Positions 1 to 6,869 of a DNA stretch of 64,000 bases are shown piece by piece. Source of the stretch: Allobaculum stercoricanis DSM 13633 (lineage in GTDB: Bacteria; Bacillota_I; Bacilli_A; Erysipelotrichales; Erysipelotrichaceae); NCBI RefSeq assembly GCF_000384195.1, contig NZ_KB913034.1, forward strand, positions 845,479 to 909,478, written 5' to 3'. The position numbers were made by a program, and so were the translations under genes. Each line of letters begins with the position of its first letter. Position 1 is the first letter of the stretch. The notes beneath the pieces are model-generated. The model did no database searches and had not been told where the DNA came from. It was given only the letters and a program-made list of their open reading frames with translations.

Positions 1-761
1 TCGTAATCGAAAAAGCAACTGCAACACTGAATACAGATCAGTTTGATGAAAACTTATTTAACTTCTTCTTGAACACAAATGATGTAACTGGTCATGGTGA
101 AGTTAAAGATGGAAAAGTTGTTTTAGAAGTGATCGGTAAAGCAGCTCACGCTTCTACTCCATATTTAGGAAAAAACGCAGCACTGATTTTATTCAATTAC
201 ATCGGACAAGCTTACAACGATCAATTATCTAAAGAACTTTATTCTTTATTATGGGACTGGAAAGGTACTCCAGAAGCAATTGACGTGAATGGCGTTTACA
301 TGGGCTTTTTAACAATGAACACTGGCTTAGTCAGCATTGAAAATGGTCATACTCACGTATTAGTCGATATCCGTTATCCAAACGATACAAATGTTGAAAC
401 AATTTCTAAAGGTTTCGAACAAGCATGCCTTGCACTCGACAACAGAATTACACACAGCGTTGCTTATGCAGGTGATCCTTTATTCGTTGATCCAAATTCT
501 GATTTAGTTCAAAACTTAATGGCAGCTTATCGCAAATATTCTGGTGACACATTCCGTCCAGCAATCACACTTGGTGGTGGGACTTATGCCAAAATGTTTG
601 ATAACTTCGTTGCCTTTGGTCCAGAAAAACCTTGGATTCGTGCACCTAAAGATTTAATCATCGGTGGAATCCACGATAAAGATGAAGGTGTTGAAATCGA
701 ATCATTAAAAGAAGCAATTGCGATTTATGCGGATGCAATTGAACGGTTAGCTAACCAATGA
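1..761 (+). CDS. pepV: Dipeptidase PepV (M20 family), 5'-truncated by window edge
   Basis: The reading frame is open from base 3, so the gene begins before the window and only about the last 252 codons are present. M20 metallopeptidases of the PepV type cleave dipeptides in the cytoplasm using two zinc ions. The C-terminal lid and catalytic halves are visible: a GKAAHAS motif (the conserved His of the lid domain), and GGGTYAKMF followed by AFGP near the end, where PepV-type enzymes carry a conserved Gly-rich segment. A TTG at 69 is inside the domain and is not the start. The stop overlaps the trmB start by 4 bases (ATGA), so the two are probably co-translated. The order pepV-trmB-thioredoxin is also seen in other Bacillota. 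Confidence 0.88.
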   Translation, partial: VIEKATATLNTDQFDENLFNFFLNTNDVTGHGEVKDGKVVLEVIGKAAHASTPYLGKNAALILFNYIGQAYNDQLSKELYSLLWDWKGTPEAIDVNGVYMGFLTMNTGLVSIENGHTHVLVDIRYPNDTNVETISKGFEQACLALDNRITHSVAYAGDPLFVDPNSDLVQNLMAAYRKYSGDTFRPAITLGGGTYAKMFDNFVAFGPEKPWIRAPKDLIIGGIHDKDEGVEIESLKEAIAIYADAIERLANQ

Positions 762-1396
762 GAATGCGTCGAATCCCATGGGCAGCTGAATATTTAACAA
801 CGAGCCCATCCCGTATCCAAATCGATCAATCGTGGACAACAATTTGGCAAAAACAAGAGGATCAAAAACTTCATCTTGAAATTGGCTGTGGTAAAGGTGG
901 TTATTCTGCAGCTATGGCACAGTTATATCCTCATGATTTATTCATCGCAGTAGAAAAAAACGAAAGTGCAGCAGGTCTTGCAGCAAGAAAGTTTGACGAA
1001 GCGCATTTAGATAACTTGCGTTTAATCTATGGCGATGGTGCCGATTTAGATTTGTGCTTTAAAAGCGGAGAAGTGGATGTTTTACATCTCAACTTCTCTG
1101 ATCCATGGCCTAAAAAGCGTAATGCGAAACGTCGTTTAACGGCACCTTCATTTTTAAAACAATACAAAACGCTTTTAAGTGAAGAGGGTCAGATTATCAT
1201 GAAAACTGATAACAGCTCTTTATTTGAATATTCGATTCTAGAATTTTTGAATGCTGGATTTTTCTTAGAAGACATTAGTGTCGACTTCCGTCGTGAAGAA
1301 CATCCAGAAGATCCACTCACTGAATATGAAGCAAAATTTGTAGAAAACGGCCAACCTATTTATCGATGCATTTGGCGCAAACATCCTGTGCAATAA
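758..1396 (+). CDS. trmB: tRNA (guanine-N7-)-methyltransferase TrmB
   Basis: TrmB uses S-adenosylmethionine to methylate N7 of G46 in tRNA variable loops. At 212 residues it has the usual length. The SAM-binding motif EIGCGKGGYS lies near residue 45, and the family signature LNFSDPWPKKRNAKRRL, containing the catalytic Asp and the tRNA-contacting basic stretch, lies near residue 110. The ATG overlaps the pepV stop by 4 bases, which fixes the start. No promoter is apparent between pepV and trmB, so it is likely expressed from the pepV transcript. Confidence 0.95.
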   Translation: MRMRRIPWAAEYLTTSPSRIQIDQSWTTIWQKQEDQKLHLEIGCGKGGYSAAMAQLYPHDLFIAVEKNESAAGLAARKFDEAHLDNLRLIYGDGADLDLCFKSGEVDVLHLNFSDPWPKKRNAKRRLTAPSFLKQYKTLLSEEGQIIMKTDNSSLFEYSILEFLNAGFFLEDISVDFRREEHPEDPLTEYEAKFVENGQPIYRCIWRKHPVQ

Positions 1397-1484
1397 AGTG
1401 TTAAAAAGATTGATACGGTATAAAATTTAAAAAATCGTTCAATTCACTATTTGAACTAATAAGATCAATAGAAAGATAACAAAC

Positions 1485-1808
1485 ATGAAACAAGCTCACA
1501 CTATTGAAGAAGTAAAGGCTTTAAAAGATTCTACTCGACCAGTCGTTTTCTTATGGTCAGCAGCATGGTGCCCAGATTGTGTTTATCTTGTACCATTCTT
1601 AGATCGAATCGAGGCAGATAATCCTGAATTTGATTTCTATAAACTTGATCGTGATGAACTCTTAGATGAAGCAATCGACCAGGATATTCTGGGCATTCCT
1701 TCTTTTACCGTTTATAAAGCCGGAAATGAACTCGGACGCTTTGTGTCAAAGCTCCGTAAAACCCCACAGGAAATTCAGGGTTTTTTAAACTCTGTCAAGG
1801 AGGCTTAA
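1485..1808 (+). CDS. Thioredoxin-like protein (YtpP type)
   Basis: A 107-residue single thioredoxin fold. The redox motif is WCPDC (in AAWCPDCVYL) instead of the classical WCGPC. The cis-proline is present in GIPSFTVY near residue 68. There is no signal peptide, so it acts in the cytoplasm. WCPDC-type small thioredoxins accompany pepV/trmB-type loci in Bacillus (YtpP). The partner reductase or substrate cannot be read from the sequence. The downstream gene begins 3 bases after its stop, behind an AGGAGG site, so the two are coupled. Confidence 0.82.
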   Translation: MKQAHTIEEVKALKDSTRPVVFLWSAAWCPDCVYLVPFLDRIEADNPEFDFYKLDRDELLDEAIDQDILGIPSFTVYKAGNELGRFVSKLRKTPQEIQGFLNSVKEA

Positions 1809-1811
1809 GTA

Positions 1812-2537
1812 ATGGGATTTAAAGATGTAATGAAATCATTTTTATACGAAACAGTTGAAGATGATGAATTAGAAGAAGAGGAAGAAGTCAGCACACCTGA
1901 TAGAACTTTACCTAACTTCTTAAAACGCCATACACCAACACAAGAAACATCACAACCTACTTCTCAAACACCTACAGAAACTGTTCAACCTGAACAACTT
2001 GAACAACTTGAACAACTTGAACAACCTGAACAACCTGTAGTTGAGACTGAAAATTTATATGTGGAACCACAAGTTGTTGCGCAACCACAATCTAGTCAAT
2101 TTTTAGATGCAATCGAAGATGTTGTGGAAACTCAAGAAGAAAAAACAACGAGACCTTCTTATATTCGCCCACAAGTGAATCGTGCTAACCGCAATACGAT
2201 CATCCGCCAAGACTATTCTTCAATCATTTCTCCAATTTATGGCGATGTGAAAGAAGATCAAAAAGATGCAACACTTGTACATGATGCGTTTAACTTAACT
2301 AAACCAGTAGACGCTTCGGAAATGACAATGATTATTTCTCCAATTTTTGGTGCTCCTCAAACAACAAAACAACCAGTTGTTAAAGTTGATTCCAAAAGAA
2401 AAGCCGCTCCTCGAAAAGAAGCTGAACCAATCGTTACCGCTTCTAAAGAATCTTCTAGTTCAGATTTAGCTAGTTTCTTATCTAGACCAGCAGGTCAGCC
2501 TGCAAATTCGGTTCAAAACAAAACAGAAACTAAATAA
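1812..2537 (+). CDS. Unknown acidic, low-complexity cytoplasmic protein with two ISPI(Y/F)G motifs
   Basis: I do not recognise this 241-residue protein. Its N-terminus (MGFKDVMKSFLYE) is followed by an acidic run of Asp/Glu, a Gln/Pro/Thr-rich linker containing a five-fold EQL/EQP repeat, and then two copies of a short motif: SIISPIYGDV near residue 138 and MIISPIFGAP near residue 173, each preceded by basic or polar residues. The C-terminus is Ser/Lys-rich. There are no membrane segments and no enzyme motifs. It has a strong AGGAGG site and lies between a thioredoxin and murC, the slot held in Bacillus by the division-associated translocase gene sftA (ytpS). It looks like a disordered scaffold with short docking motifs. 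A division-related role is inference only. Confidence 0.75.
   Translation: MGFKDVMKSFLYETVEDDELEEEEEVSTPDRTLPNFLKRHTPTQETSQPTSQTPTETVQPEQLEQLEQLEQPEQPVVETENLYVEPQVVAQPQSSQFLDAIEDVVETQEEKTTRPSYIRPQVNRANRNTIIRQDYSSIISPIYGDVKEDQKDATLVHDAFNLTKPVDASEMTMIISPIFGAPQTTKQPVVKVDSKRKAAPRKEAEPIVTASKESSSSDLASFLSRPAGQPANSVQNKTETK
1991..2035 (+). repeat. Five tandem copies of a 9-bp unit inside the unknown acidic gene
   Basis: The unit TGAACAAC(T/C) is repeated five times head to tail and encodes EQL/EQP triplets. Because the unit is 9 bp, copy-number change keeps the frame and only alters linker length. Confidence 0.9.
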
Positions 2538-2562
2538 TTTGAATTAGAAAGAAGGTTAAACA

Positions 2563-3867
2563 ATGGCAATTTTCTTTACAGGAATTAAAGGAACGGGCAT
2601 GTCGGCTTTGGCGCAAATCCTTGCTGATCAAGGGCAAAATGTCCGCGGCTCCGATATTGAAAAATATGTATTTACCGAAGATGGATTAAGACAAAGAGGA
2701 ATCGAAATTTTACCTTTTGATCCCAATAACATCCAAAAAGGCGATATTCTTATTGCCGGCCTTGCCTTTGGTGAAGATCATCCTGAAATCAAACGGGCAA
2801 AAGATCTTGGTGTAGAGGTGTATTGGTATAACGAATACTTAGGTAAACTATTACACGATTACAATGCGATTTGCGTTGCCGGATGCCATGGTAAATCAAC
2901 AACAACCGGCCTTTTAGCCCATATTCTTGAAGCATATGAACCAACTGCATACTTAATCGGTGATGGTCATGGTCATATGCCAAACGATGCTAAAAACTTC
3001 GTGTTAGAATCCTGTGAATTTAAACGTCACTTCCTTGCTTACCATCCAGATTACGCATTGATTACCAATATCGAATTAGACCATGTCGACTACTATAAAG
3101 ACTTGGATGATTACATTTCTGCATTCCAAAGCTTTGCCAATCAAATCCGTAAAAAAGCGATTATCTTTGGTGATGATCCATATTTAAAACATCTCAATTA
3201 TCCAGTGGATGTTGTGACTTATGGATTGGAAGAAGGAAATGACTATCGTGGTGTAAATCTTGTAGAAAATGAACAAGGAACACAGATGGATGTTGAAAAA
3301 GATGGCAAAATTGTCGCTCATCTTACACTCAACAATTCTGGATTACCATTTGCTTGGGATTCTCTTGGGGCATTCGCACTTGCTTCTGAACTTGGGATGC
3401 CTTATGCAGAAATTGCAGATCGTCTTGCCACATTCGAAGGAATTGCTCGTCGCTTTGTGATTGAAGAAGTCAAAGATAGTGTTTTAGTTGATGACTATGC
3501 GCATCATCCAACCGCAATTAGTCAAATGATTCGTGCGGCACATAAACGCTATCCAAACCATAAAGTGATTGCACTTTATAAACCAGACCGTTACTCTCGT
3601 TTACAGTTCTTCTTAGATCGTTTCGCAAAATCTTTAAACGAAGCCAACGAAAGCTTTGTTTTAGATTTTGATGCGAATATCAAACCAGAAGATGAAACGA
3701 TTACGGTAACGATCCAAGATTTAGTTGATCGCTTAGAGAATGGTCAACTGATCACTTTAGATCAACAAGGTGCCCAAATCCTCGCAAGTCGGGCTCCAGC
3801 TGTATATTTATTCATGTCGAGTAAAAATATTTACTTGCTCAAAGATCTGTTAAAAGATCTTCTTTAA
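2563..3867 (+). CDS. murC: UDP-N-acetylmuramate--L-alanine ligase MurC
   Basis: MurC adds the first L-alanine to UDP-MurNAc with ATP in cytoplasmic peptidoglycan precursor synthesis. The N-terminal Rossmann domain shows FTGIKGTGMSALAQIL (residues 4-19) and GSDI. The central ATP-binding domain shows the P-loop AGCHGKSTTTGLLA near residue 106. The C-terminal domain carries VDDYAHHPTAI near residue 310, typical of MurC/Mpl. At 434 residues it has normal length. A GAAAGAAGG ribosome site precedes the ATG. A strong terminator follows, ending the pepV-to-murC unit. The family also includes Mpl; the length and the neighbouring ytxG/ccpA context favour MurC. Confidence 0.93.
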   Translation: MAIFFTGIKGTGMSALAQILADQGQNVRGSDIEKYVFTEDGLRQRGIEILPFDPNNIQKGDILIAGLAFGEDHPEIKRAKDLGVEVYWYNEYLGKLLHDYNAICVAGCHGKSTTTGLLAHILEAYEPTAYLIGDGHGHMPNDAKNFVLESCEFKRHFLAYHPDYALITNIELDHVDYYKDLDDYISAFQSFANQIRKKAIIFGDDPYLKHLNYPVDVVTYGLEEGNDYRGVNLVENEQGTQMDVEKDGKIVAHLTLNNSGLPFAWDSLGAFALASELGMPYAEIADRLATFEGIARRFVIEEVKDSVLVDDYAHHPTAISQMIRAAHKRYPNHKVIALYKPDRYSRLQFFLDRFAKSLNEANESFVLDFDANIKPEDETITVTIQDLVDRLENGQLITLDQQGAQILASRAPAVYLFMSSKNIYLLKDLLKDLL

Positions 3868-3883
3868 TCCATTTAAAATTCAC

Positions 3884-3920
3884 AAAAACTGATGATCAGA
3901 TAACAGGTCATCAGTTTTTT
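3884..3920 (+). terminator. Rho-independent terminator after murC
   Basis: The perfect 11-bp stem AAAACTGATGA / TCATCAGTTTT is followed by more T residues. Confidence 0.9.
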
Positions 3921-4067
3921 ATTGAAACAAAATAATCTAAAAATGATCGGGCGTTATCAGCGAATAAAAGGAAACATTCTTCTAGAATAAGGATTATAGA
4001 TTTCTACAAGTTTTCGATTGATTTATTAAAATAAATGAACAATTGACTTATAAAATCCTTTTGATCT

Positions 4068-4096
4068 TTGACAACTGAGCAAAGATAACGTATATA
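4068..4096 (+). promoter_or_regulatory. Strong sigma-A promoter, upstream of ytxG operon
   Basis: TTGACA (4068-4073), a 17-base spacer, then TATATA (4091-4096). The transcript would have a leader of about 220 nt before ytxG. It could alternatively drive a small RNA. Confidence 0.65.
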
Positions 4097-4215
4097 TAAA
4101 TCTTATTGATCTCTGTTTTAGAACGGACGCTTTTAGAACTTTTAAATCTAATCAGACAACAAATAGCTCAAAAACAACAATAATATGCAAAAATGTCGCG
4201 ATTTTTTCACAAATT

Positions 4216-4224
4216 TGTGGATAA
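4216..4224 (-). promoter_or_regulatory. Isolated consensus DnaA box
   Basis: TGTGGATAA is the exact reverse complement of TTATCCACA. It overlaps a 12-bp palindrome CACAAATTTGTG. There is no cluster of boxes here, so it is not an origin. It may be chance or a DnaA regulatory site. Confidence 0.35.
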
Positions 4225-4259
4225 ATTACGGCAAAATGAAAATTGTTTCATTTTCCGTT

Positions 4260-4285
4260 TTGAAACCGGTTAAAAATGATATAAT
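4260..4285 (+). promoter_or_regulatory. CcpA operator (cre) next to a TATAAT -10 box
   Basis: TGAAACCGGTTAAA at 4261-4274 matches 13 of 14 positions of the cre consensus TGWAANCGNTNWCA. It lies 5 bases upstream of a perfect TATAAT (4280-4285), so bound CcpA would block RNA polymerase. The operon downstream contains ccpA itself, implying autoregulation. The -35 is poor. Confidence 0.7.
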
Positions 4286-4320
4286 TATCAACGGAACAAT
4301 TGTTGTTAGAAAGGAAGCTT

Positions 4321-4773
4321 ATGACAGTCAATTTAGATGTCCTTATGTACCTAGCAAAGATTGCCCTTTGTATTGCGGGAGTCATTGCTGTGATCTATTT
4401 GATCCTCTTTTTCAAGTCACTTATTGATACAGCTGAATTATTTCAAGAAACGATAAAAGCCTTGAACCGGGATATGGTCAAACTTGAAGCGCCACTCGAT
4501 ACAATTGGTCAGGTATCGAATACCGTAAATGAAGTACAAGCTTCAGCTAAACGTGCTGCAGTCAATACCATGAACTTATTTAGCACTGCAACAGAGCGCT
4601 TAAGCGAAAATATCAAGAAAAAAGAAGAGGTATCTAATACCACTCCTTTACAACCAAATGAAAACCAATCTGCAGATCCAACTCCTGCAGATTTCAAACC
4701 TATTGATTCAGAACTCAAACAGACATTAAATCCAACACCTGATCCTGAATCATCGGAATCATCTACATCTTAA
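4321..4773 (+). CDS. YtxG-like (DUF948-type) membrane-anchored coiled-coil protein
   Basis: The start is at the second in-frame ATG (4321), because AAAGGAAG sits 3-4 bases before it; the ATG at 4300 has no ribosome site. The protein is about 150 residues. One N-terminal membrane helix (roughly residues 10-32, IALCIAGVIAVIYLILFF) is followed by a helical stretch LIDTAELFQETIKALNRD and then VSNTVNEVQASAK, the arrangement of DUF948 proteins. The tail is Pro/Ser/Asp-rich. In Bacillus, ytxG lies just after murC and before ccpA, as here. The function is unknown; a general-stress link is known only from Bacillus. Confidence 0.65.
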   Translation: MTVNLDVLMYLAKIALCIAGVIAVIYLILFFKSLIDTAELFQETIKALNRDMVKLEAPLDTIGQVSNTVNEVQASAKRAAVNTMNLFSTATERLSENIKKKEEVSNTTPLQPNENQSADPTPADFKPIDSELKQTLNPTPDPESSESSTS

Positions 4774-4819
4774 TAAATCAATAAATCGTCTAACAAAATT
4801 CGATTTTAGGAGAATAATC

Positions 4820-5491
4820 ATGATTGAAGAAAATAAAACTAACGAAACTGTAGACGAAACTCCAGTAGAAGAACAGCCTGCAGAACAACAACCTGAATTA
4901 AATGAAGAAGATCTTCGTGCAACAGTTATTGATGAAATGGAAAAAGCTTCACAAAAAGCATTAGATGCAATGCGTGAAAACGGAAACGACAAAAATGAAG
5001 AAGTCGTTGATGAGGCAAAAGACCAATTAGAAGAACTGTTTGCCCAATTCAAAACCTGGTTAGAACAAAACACTCAACCAGAACAGCTTAAAAAAGAAGC
5101 AAAAGAAGTATCCGATAAAGTTTCTGCTCTTTTAGAAAAAACGCGTCAATCAGTGATTGAAGTGTCCAATAACGAACAGTTCAAAAAAACAATGGAATCT
5201 GGACGTGAATTCTTAGTCGGAACCGGCGCAATGATTGCGGATGGACTACAGTTTGGATATGACAAACTAAAAGAAATCCCTCAATTTAAAGCGGCCACAG
5301 AATTTGTTGATGAGCATATTGAAGAATTACGTAAATCCGAAAAACTCAAAAACATTGTCGACAAATCGGAAGAAGGCTTTAATCACGTTAGCAATGCATT
5401 TTTTAGCGGAATTAAATCTTTCTTTAAAACAGACGAAACAAAAACAGATACAAATACCGAAGAAGATCAATTACCAGAACTTCCAGAATAA
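4820..5491 (+). CDS. Unknown acidic, helical protein in the ytxH position
   Basis: Not recognised beyond its position. The 223 residues are mostly charged and predicted helical. The N-terminus is Glu/Gln/Pro-rich; a middle region (residues 60-110) looks coiled-coil; a short, less polar segment FLVGTGAMIADGLQFGYDKL near residue 132 is the only candidate membrane contact. The C-terminus is acidic again. It has a clear TTAGGAGA site and lies between ytxG-like and ccpA, where Bacillus has ytxH. The Gly-rich membrane segment typical of YtxH is not evident, so I do not call it YtxH. Confidence 0.7.
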   Translation: MIEENKTNETVDETPVEEQPAEQQPELNEEDLRATVIDEMEKASQKALDAMRENGNDKNEEVVDEAKDQLEELFAQFKTWLEQNTQPEQLKKEAKEVSDKVSALLEKTRQSVIEVSNNEQFKKTMESGREFLVGTGAMIADGLQFGYDKLKEIPQFKAATEFVDEHIEELRKSEKLKNIVDKSEEGFNHVSNAFFSGIKSFFKTDETKTDTNTEEDQLPELPE

Positions 5492-5535
5492 TATTCGAGT
5501 ATAACGATTAGAAATAAGATAAGAGGAATAATAAG

Positions 5536-6543
5536 ATGAAAAGAATTACGATTTATGATGTTGCGAAAGAAGCAGACGTATCACTCGCGACAGTATCCCG
5601 TGTTATTAACGATTCAAGCGTAGTGCGCGAAGATACACGCCAAAGAGTACAAGAAGTCATTGAACGTTTAGGTTATAAACCAAATGCAGTGGCTCAAGGT
5701 TTAGCATTATCTAAAACAACTACAGTTTCGATCGTCATGTCCGAAAAACTGTTAGCGTACAATGCTAAAATCTTAAACGGTTTAATGGACGTCGCGAACA
5801 TTTATCACTATAACGTGATGTTCCATACGACTTCAAAAGGCATTTCCAAAATGCAGGATGTTATTGAATCGATCATCAAATCCAGAGTGGATGGTGTCAT
5901 CATTTTCAATGACAACTTCTCAGAAGACGAAATGGATGTATTAAACGAATACAAAATCCCAATGGTTATTGTCGGCAGTAAAGTAGAAGGTCAAAACCAT
6001 GATCATGTTGGTAACGTTTATGTTGACATGGAAAAAATCTGCCATGATATGGTTCAAAAATACTTTGAAAACGGAATTGACGATATTGCATTAGTTGAAG
6101 ATAAATTAAACCTTTCCATGATGCGTCAACTTAAAGCAGGGGTAGAATCTGCATATCAAGAAGTAGGAAAAGAATTCAATAACTACCTCTCTTATAACGA
6201 TACTTATAAGACAAGTTACCAATACTTTAGTGAATACTTCAAAGAACACAAACCTGCAAAATTAAACATTGCATTCCGTGATTCTCAAGCTATTGCGATT
6301 TTAAACGCAGCACGTGAACATGGTTATCGTGTGCCAGAAGATCTTGAAATCGTAACAATCTTAGATTCCAAATACTTACCAATGATGCGTCCAACAATCT
6401 CCGCATTCAATATCCCAGATTATGACATGGGTGCTCTTGCGATGAGAATGTTGACTAAAATGTTAATGAACAACGACGAAAAAGGTGTTCAAAAAGAAAT
6501 TGAAATTCAAGCAGCTCCAATCGTTCGTGAATCTACTCGCTAA
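5536..6543 (+). CDS. ccpA: Catabolite control protein A (LacI family)
   Basis: A full-length (335 residues) LacI/GalR regulator. The N-terminal helix-turn-helix ITIYDVAKEADVSLATVSRV and hinge helix PNAVAQGLALSKT match CcpA closely, including the KPNAVA segment. The rest is a periplasmic-binding-protein fold for HPr(Ser-P) and effector contact. CcpA binds cre sites to repress or activate carbon genes. Its position downstream of ytxG/ytxH-position genes matches Bacillus. A cre site in the operon promoter at 4261 suggests self-control. A RegA/PurR paralogue is the alternative, but the HTH favours CcpA. Confidence 0.88.
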   Translation: MKRITIYDVAKEADVSLATVSRVINDSSVVREDTRQRVQEVIERLGYKPNAVAQGLALSKTTTVSIVMSEKLLAYNAKILNGLMDVANIYHYNVMFHTTSKGISKMQDVIESIIKSRVDGVIIFNDNFSEDEMDVLNEYKIPMVIVGSKVEGQNHDHVGNVYVDMEKICHDMVQKYFENGIDDIALVEDKLNLSMMRQLKAGVESAYQEVGKEFNNYLSYNDTYKTSYQYFSEYFKEHKPAKLNIAFRDSQAIAILNAAREHGYRVPEDLEIVTILDSKYLPMMRPTISAFNIPDYDMGALAMRMLTKMLMNNDEKGVQKEIEIQAAPIVRESTR

Positions 6544-6583
6544 TTCACAACGAATAAGAGATATGTATTCAATTGAATAAATC

Positions 6584-6638
6584 AAAAAACGATTTAAACA
6601 AAGCGGCATGGTCCATATTATGACTGTGTCGTTTTTTA
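6584..6638 (+). terminator. Terminator after ccpA
   Basis: The outer stem AAAAAACGA / TCGTTTTTT encloses an inner imperfect stem CATGGTC / GACTGTG. It ends in a T-run. Confidence 0.75.
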
Positions 6639-6742
6639 TTGACTAATTGTGTAGTTAAACCTTTTTTTAACTCATTTTCTTTATAATTGAAATCTTGAAT
6701 GCTCTGATCGACAAGCACTAATAAGATTAGAAAAAATCCTTA

Positions 6743-6761
6743 ATATATATATATATATATA
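6743..6761. repeat. (AT)9 dinucleotide tract upstream of first surface protein
   Basis: Nine AT units plus one A, located 109 bases before the ATG. A tract of the same length precedes the paralogue (9094-9112). Such tracts can change length by slipped-strand mispairing. Confidence 0.9.
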
Positions 6762-6828
6762 CTAAGAGAATTGTTATATCACTATATGAGTGTTACTATT
6801 TTTTTATCAATTTATTGATCTTAGCATC

Positions 6829-6847
6829 AACTGAATAAAGTTCAGTT
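6829..6847 (+). promoter_or_regulatory. Hairpin just upstream of the first surface gene
   Basis: AACTGAA-TAAAG-TTCAGTT is a perfect 7-bp stem ending 22 bases before the ATG. It could be an operator or an mRNA hairpin affecting ribosome access. The ribosome site itself is weak. Confidence 0.4.
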
Positions 6848-6869
6848 ACATAAAGATAGGACAGAAAAA

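Larger units (their letters stand above)
3921..4320. other. Gene-free stretch between murC and the ytxG-ccpA operon
   Basis: This 400-base AT-rich region holds two candidate promoters (4068-4096 and 4260-4285), the latter with a CcpA operator, plus one consensus DnaA box at 4216-4224. I see no convincing ORF; reading frames that enter it from 4185 lack a ribosome site. Confidence 0.6.

Noticed and set aside
4216..4224. DnaA box as part of a replication origin
   Set aside because: Only one consensus box, with no dnaA/dnaN nearby and no box cluster or AT-rich unwinding array.
4185..4427. 80-codon ORF overlapping the start of the ytxG-like gene
   Set aside because: It runs through the cre/promoter and out of frame into a better-supported gene with a proper ribosome site.
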